DNA from: Nissolia schottii
Lineage: Eukaryota > Streptophyta > Magnoliopsida > Fabales > Fabaceae
Reading direction: 5' to 3'
Length of the DNA: 64,000 nucleotides
Assembly: GCA_003254905.1 (NCBI GenBank)
Contig: QANU01025285.1
Location: 254,197 to 318,196, forward strand
Position numbers and translations under genes: made by a program. This document shows, piece after piece, positions 60,275 to 64,000 of the stretch. Numbering within the stretch: position 1 is the stretch's first letter; each line of letters opens with the position of its first letter. The notes under the pieces are model-generated. The model worked only from the letters and a program-made list of their open reading frames with translations, was not told where the DNA came from and did no database searches.

Positions 60275-61480
60275 CCATGAAGGTCCTTTCATGAAATTGT
60301 CGAGGTCTTTGCCAATCTTTCACTATCAATAAGTTGAAGGAACTGAGTAGAATAATCAACCCGGCTATCACATTCCTTTGTGAAATCAAAAATCAATCAA
60401 GGTATGTGGTTGAGATACCACGAGAAGTTGTGGTTTCCAGAATTTTGTTTGCATGGACCCTATTGGTTTAGCAGGTGGATTAACAATAGCTTTGCGTGAT
60501 AGTGTCTACCTAACCGTCAAAGAACAAGACAGATTTTTCATCTAGACTCTAGCTCTAGAGTCGAGCAAACAAGTCACTTGGGATCTCTTCAGTCTACACC
60601 TACATAGGGATGATTGAATCAGAAGATCCCAATACGATAAGATTCTCTCAATGATTGCTAAAGCAGGGTACCCTGGGCTTGGCGATTCATATATGATGAA
60701 TTCAAAATCAATCACCTTGAAGACCATGGTTCTGGTCACTACCCCATTCTTTTGGAAGCATGTCCACCAAGCCAACCAAAGAAAAGAAGATTCAAATTCC
60801 AAGAATGATGGTGTGGAAAGGAAGAAATTGAGTCATTAAAGAAGCCTAACATGTTCAAACCAATGGATCACCAATCTTCAAATTAGCCAAGAAGTTAAAG
60901 AGATGTCATCATGAGTTGGTGCAATGGAAGAAAACAAACTCCATGAATTCCTTGCAATAAATTTCATAGCTAAAGGCAAGACTCACGAACTTGAAAAATG
61001 GTAGCAACCCCACAAGCCAAACTGAAATTATCTCCTTAGAGGCGCACATAAATGAAATCTATGATCAAGAAGAAAGATTCTAGAGGGAAAAATCGACAAT
61101 TAACTGGCTAAACTAGGAAGACCAAAGTTCAAGATTCTTCTACTACTCTCATTGCCAAGAACGAAATCGACACAACATAATCTAGAAGCTAGAAGATTCT
61201 AATTGGGTAAATGCCTCATCCCCAGAGGCAATAGGTGAAGTTGCATGAAAATACTTCAAGAACCATTTCAAGTCAGAACATCCTTGAGATCCCTCTCAGC
61301 TAATGGTCGGAGCCAACCAAAAAGGTTACACATGGCATCAATGCTCAATTAACGAGACATGAGGTTGAGCATGCTACCTTCTCTATTAGCTCGGTTGGTA
61401 CCCCAAGAGTTGACAATTTCATGATCAAATTCTTTCAATTATATTAGGAAATTGTGGGGAATGATGTGCACAAACATTAT
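60275..61480 (+). pseudogene. L1-type LINE endonuclease relic
   Basis: Shifted plus-strand frames give a CRGLCQSLTINKLKELSR-like string (NCRGLGxxLTxxxLKEL), then TFLCEIKN (LFLSETK), TLLV*QVD and KNKTDFSS, all from the start of plant L1 apurinic endonuclease. Later come DHGSGHYPILL (SDHCPILL), KKRRFKFQE*W and EERFWREKSTINWLN*EDQSSRFF (EExWRxKSRxxWLxxGDxNTKFF), leading to the reverse-transcriptase start. Numerous stops and frameshifts; it ends before the RT core. No shared segment with the 53.7-kb L1 relic, so they may be parts of different insertions. Confidence 0.88.
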
Positions 61481-62860
61481 ATGACCTCATGCACAAACAT
61501 TAATCATCTGTTTACAACACTGATTTTATTCAAACATAAATAAGTTCACAATCTTTATACATTTTTAGTGGACGAGGAAGGGGAGGGCCTGGGCGACGTC
61601 GGAGATGGTGGTGTGGAGGACGAAGGAGGTGCCGATGCTGAGGAGGGAGAAGGCGAGGAGGAGGTGGTAGTGGAGGAAGGAGAGAGGGAGCTGGTGGTGC
61701 TTCTTGAAGGGTTTATGTTTAAGGGTAAGGTAATAAACAAAATATGACAGGGTAAAATGGAAAGAAAAATATTGATGAATTTTTGTCCTGGTGTCTTATC
61801 TCCATATCCTAAGAAAATGGAAGAACATAAAATACAAAAAAAATTTGTGTTGAGACACAAATTTTAGTATTTGTCTCAATAAATAAACACGATTTCTGTT
61901 CCCGTATCTTAATATTTTTGTCCTGTTTTGCCAAACAAACACAGCCTTGGTGAGCAATTGAGATAGTTACAACACGTTTATGTGCTAGTTAATTACTCTT
62001 CTATTGTGGTAGATAAGCCACGCTATTGGCTTGATGTATTCACTTTTTACGCATTCATAGATTTCGGATCTCAAGTTTCTCTCGTCTCTTTTTTAGTTAT
62101 TGCAACTTCATTATTGTGACAAATCAACAAAAAATTGGCGTGAAGAAACTTGTGCCAAGGTTTAACGTGACTCACTTTTATAACTTAAATGAGTTAATTT
62201 ATTAATTTCAGAAACCAAAATAACTGGTGTCCAACTTCAAAAGCCAATGTGAATGTTATACTACTCGAGTATCATTGCATTAGCTTTCGTAGTAATGTAA
62301 GTCCATTTTCAAGCAACAATCTATGGTGTACACTACGAGAAGTCCATGAACGAATTTTCAATACAATTTCACACATAAAGCAGAATCAGGAGTGTTCGTC
62401 CCTATTTTCACTTCCACACCACACTCGCCCTAATTCCATAGTTTAATCTAAGGTTCCTTCTAACCTTTTCTACTGGCTTACTGAAGTTGCATGATTTAAC
62501 CCAAAATTTAAGTTATTATTTCCTAAAAGTAAAAGTAGATGTTAAGACAATTTACTATTCAAAATTCTTAACATCCTCAGATTCAAACCTCAATCATTGC
62601 TAAGATATGTTGAGCTATCCATATTAATATCTCACATTTCCTAGAAAGGAATACCAAAACAATGATCATGTAAGGATATAATTTAACATTACCCAAACTA
62701 TCAAAATTGTGAACAAGAATTGTAAGCATTAATTCATAACCGAACAATGGACTACAAACTGCATGATAGTATTGACGGTGAAGATACACTACAAACATGG
62801 GCTACTTTTAATATAAACATTCTCTAACCACATTCAAAGATGAAGAGTACTAATTCCTAA
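61481..62860. other. Spacer, no supported gene
   Basis: A GA-rich, GC-elevated stretch at 61565-61700 (GGAGGAGG-type) yields a Ser/Pro/Thr-rich minus-strand frame of low complexity. A GCCAAACAAACACAGCC string (61929) resembles the end of a short MITE. Otherwise AT-rich. Confidence 0.45.
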
Positions 62861-63119
62861 GGGTCTATTTGGTTTCTGAAATTGTTTTCTACTTTCATTT
62901 TTGCTTTCAATTTTAATTACAAAACTGCCACATTATTTTCATTCAGTTTTTTATTTTTAAGATTCTGTAAAAGAAACAAAGAAAACATAAATTTTTTTCA
63001 ATGTTTCCTTCACAAAATCCTAAAAACAAGAAACAAAATGAAATCAAGGTGGCGGTTTTGCAACTAAAATTGAAAACACAATGGAAACGGAAAACATTTT
63101 GCTGAAACAAAACAGACCC
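62861..63119. mobile_element. Tourist-like (PIF/Harbinger) MITE with TAA duplication
   Basis: Starts GGGTCTATTTGGTTTCTG and ends CTGAAACAAAACAGACCC. The arms stay complementary for about 70 bp (CAATTTTAATTACAAAACTG with its counterpart). It is flanked on both sides by TAA (62858-62860 and 63120-63122), the 3-bp duplication of PIF/Harbinger elements. 259 bp, non-coding, 40 bp past the FOLK stop codon, so probably in the FOLK 3' UTR or just beyond it. Confidence 0.9.
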
Positions 63120-63159
63120 TAAACTCGCCCACTTTGTTACTACAATATGCATTATTCTA

Positions 63160-63834
63160 TCAGAAAATGATACTGCCCACCAATATGGAAGTGAGGGGAA
63201 CCATGAGGTTGTCGTCAAGCTCTGTGCTGATAGGAAGGGACTCCACAAATGCTGCGAGAATAGACACAATTAGAAAACCTCGAACCAACTTCCAGCTCCC
63301 CTCAATATATCCGAATGAGGAAAAATAGGACATATACCTGCCAAAAAACTATTTATTAATCTGCGACAGATTTAAGTAGATTTTTTTTAATAAAAGGAAT
63401 GCAAAATAAATTAATCAACAAAATTCGACAGAAAGTTACGCGACAGATGCTAAGAATCCAGCTGATGCCATTGCAATTGAACCCACGTAGGACTTATTTC
63501 TGTTGTATGGAATCTTTTTACTGCCAAATCGCCTTCCAATAATGTCAGCTAAGCCTGAAACAGCATAAAGAAGAATAAGGAGGTTCTCCCACTTTAGGAG
63601 GTAACTCTGATAGTGGATTAGAGGTGATCTCTTTCTTTTCTTTTAAACTTTAATTTCAGCTTAAGCATTGTCTAATTACAAATAAGAGACCATAAGTAAT
63701 TGACAATAGCAACATTACCGTCTCCTGCACACAGATTGCATATCGCAGCAACGGAAATAGGTGAAGTTCTCCAGTATACTATGGATGCAAAAGTAATGGT
63801 TGCAACATAATATAGTGGTCCTTTAATAAGTTCC
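63160..63834 (-). CDS. FOLK: Farnesol/phytol kinase (FOLK/VTE5 family), last three exons; partial
   Basis: Exons 63719-63834, 63440-63554 and 63160-63337 join by GT-AG splicing with consistent phases. They encode 135 residues (the C-terminal half) to a TGA at 63160-63162; the 5' exons lie beyond the window. These chloroplast-membrane kinases phosphorylate farnesol, geranylgeraniol or phytol (CTP- or ATP-dependent) to recycle isoprenoid alcohols. Seen: ELIKGPLYY, a hydrophobic helix, NLCAGDG then LADIIGRRFGSKKIPYNRNKS (the conserved CGDGxADxxGRxxGxxKxPYN block), a helix, GYIEGSW, VESLPISTELDDNLMVPL and VGSIIF. The NLCAGDG and FGYIEGSW wording resembles FOLK more than VTE5. Family sure; FOLK versus phytol kinase less so. 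Confidence 0.9.
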
Positions 63835-64000
63835 CTGATGCATAGGAAAAACTTAGAACAAGTGAAGAAATAATGTAAGAACATGCAATCAATTAACAAA
63901 CGATGGAAATTTAAGTAGAATATTTCATGTTCATTCTCACAAGGACATGTCACAGCACAAATTGTGTGTAGTGTGGCTGGTGATTTTTACCACAACCCAT

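Noticed and set aside
61555..61860. 101-codon Ser/Pro/Thr-rich frame on the minus strand
   Set aside because: Derived from a GGAGGA-rich low-complexity tract, with no domain or gene structure around it.

Overview
The window is plant nuclear DNA, most likely from a eudicot. The evidence is three spliced plant genes with short GT-AG introns, one nuclear tRNA gene, AT-rich intergenic DNA and a dense crowd of plant transposable elements. A legume is possible but I cannot show it. No prokaryotic operon, CRISPR array or virus genome is present.

Genes. (1) 12.7-14.0 kb, minus strand: a two-exon HOOKLESS1-type GNAT acetyltransferase of 408 aa. (2) 46.0 kb, plus strand: a complete tRNA-Glu(CTC). (3) 46.5-49.0 kb, minus strand: SGF11, the zinc-finger subunit of the SAGA histone-H2B deubiquitinase module, in three coding exons (180 aa). 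(4) 58.4 kb, plus strand: an intronless 89-aa single-pass membrane protein. (5) 63.2-63.8 kb and on past the right edge, minus strand: the last three exons of a farnesol/phytol kinase (FOLK/VTE5 family). As I recall it, Arabidopsis At5g58560 (FOLK), At5g58570 (a small membrane protein) and At5g58575 (SGF11) are neighbours, so the right third of the window looks like an ancient conserved gene block stretched by transposon insertions.

Layout. 0-2 kb is AT-rich and featureless. 2.08-5.33 kb is a compositionally foreign block that looks like plant mitochondrial DNA, bounded on both sides by single Ns. 5.3-12.6 kb is mostly empty, starting with an LTR-like fragment. 14.4-25 kb holds MITEs, a hAT element with an exact 8-bp target duplication, LTR-type sequence, a CACTA-like end, a Mutator-like MITE and a 1.3-kb inverted repeat. 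25.4-28.3 kb is a decayed Mutator-like transposon (MULE) with long terminal inverted repeats, target duplication and transposase remnants. 28-38 kb is mostly AT-rich spacer with foldback elements and one weak gene candidate at 32 kb. 38.0-42.0 kb is a candidate CACTA element. 43-46 kb has a minimal SINE, microsatellites and a second hAT element with an exact target duplication. 47-51 kb contains RTE-type LINE fragments inside the SGF11 gene. 51.6 kb is a repeat-built hairpin. 53.7-55.4 kb contains an L1 reverse-transcriptase relic and a Ty1-copia RNase H relic. 60.3-61.5 kb is an L1 endonuclease relic. 62.9 kb is a Tourist-like MITE next to the 3' end of FOLK.

The host genes do not form a pathway. 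They are ordinary single-copy-type plant genes: one in hormone and light-controlled development, one in chromatin, one in isoprenoid alcohol salvage. I found no convincing new multi-gene system. The observations most worth checking are the N-bounded organelle-like block, the conserved gene trio, the tandem-repeat hairpin at 51.6 kb, the inverted pair at 23.5-24.8 kb and the well-delimited transposon set.
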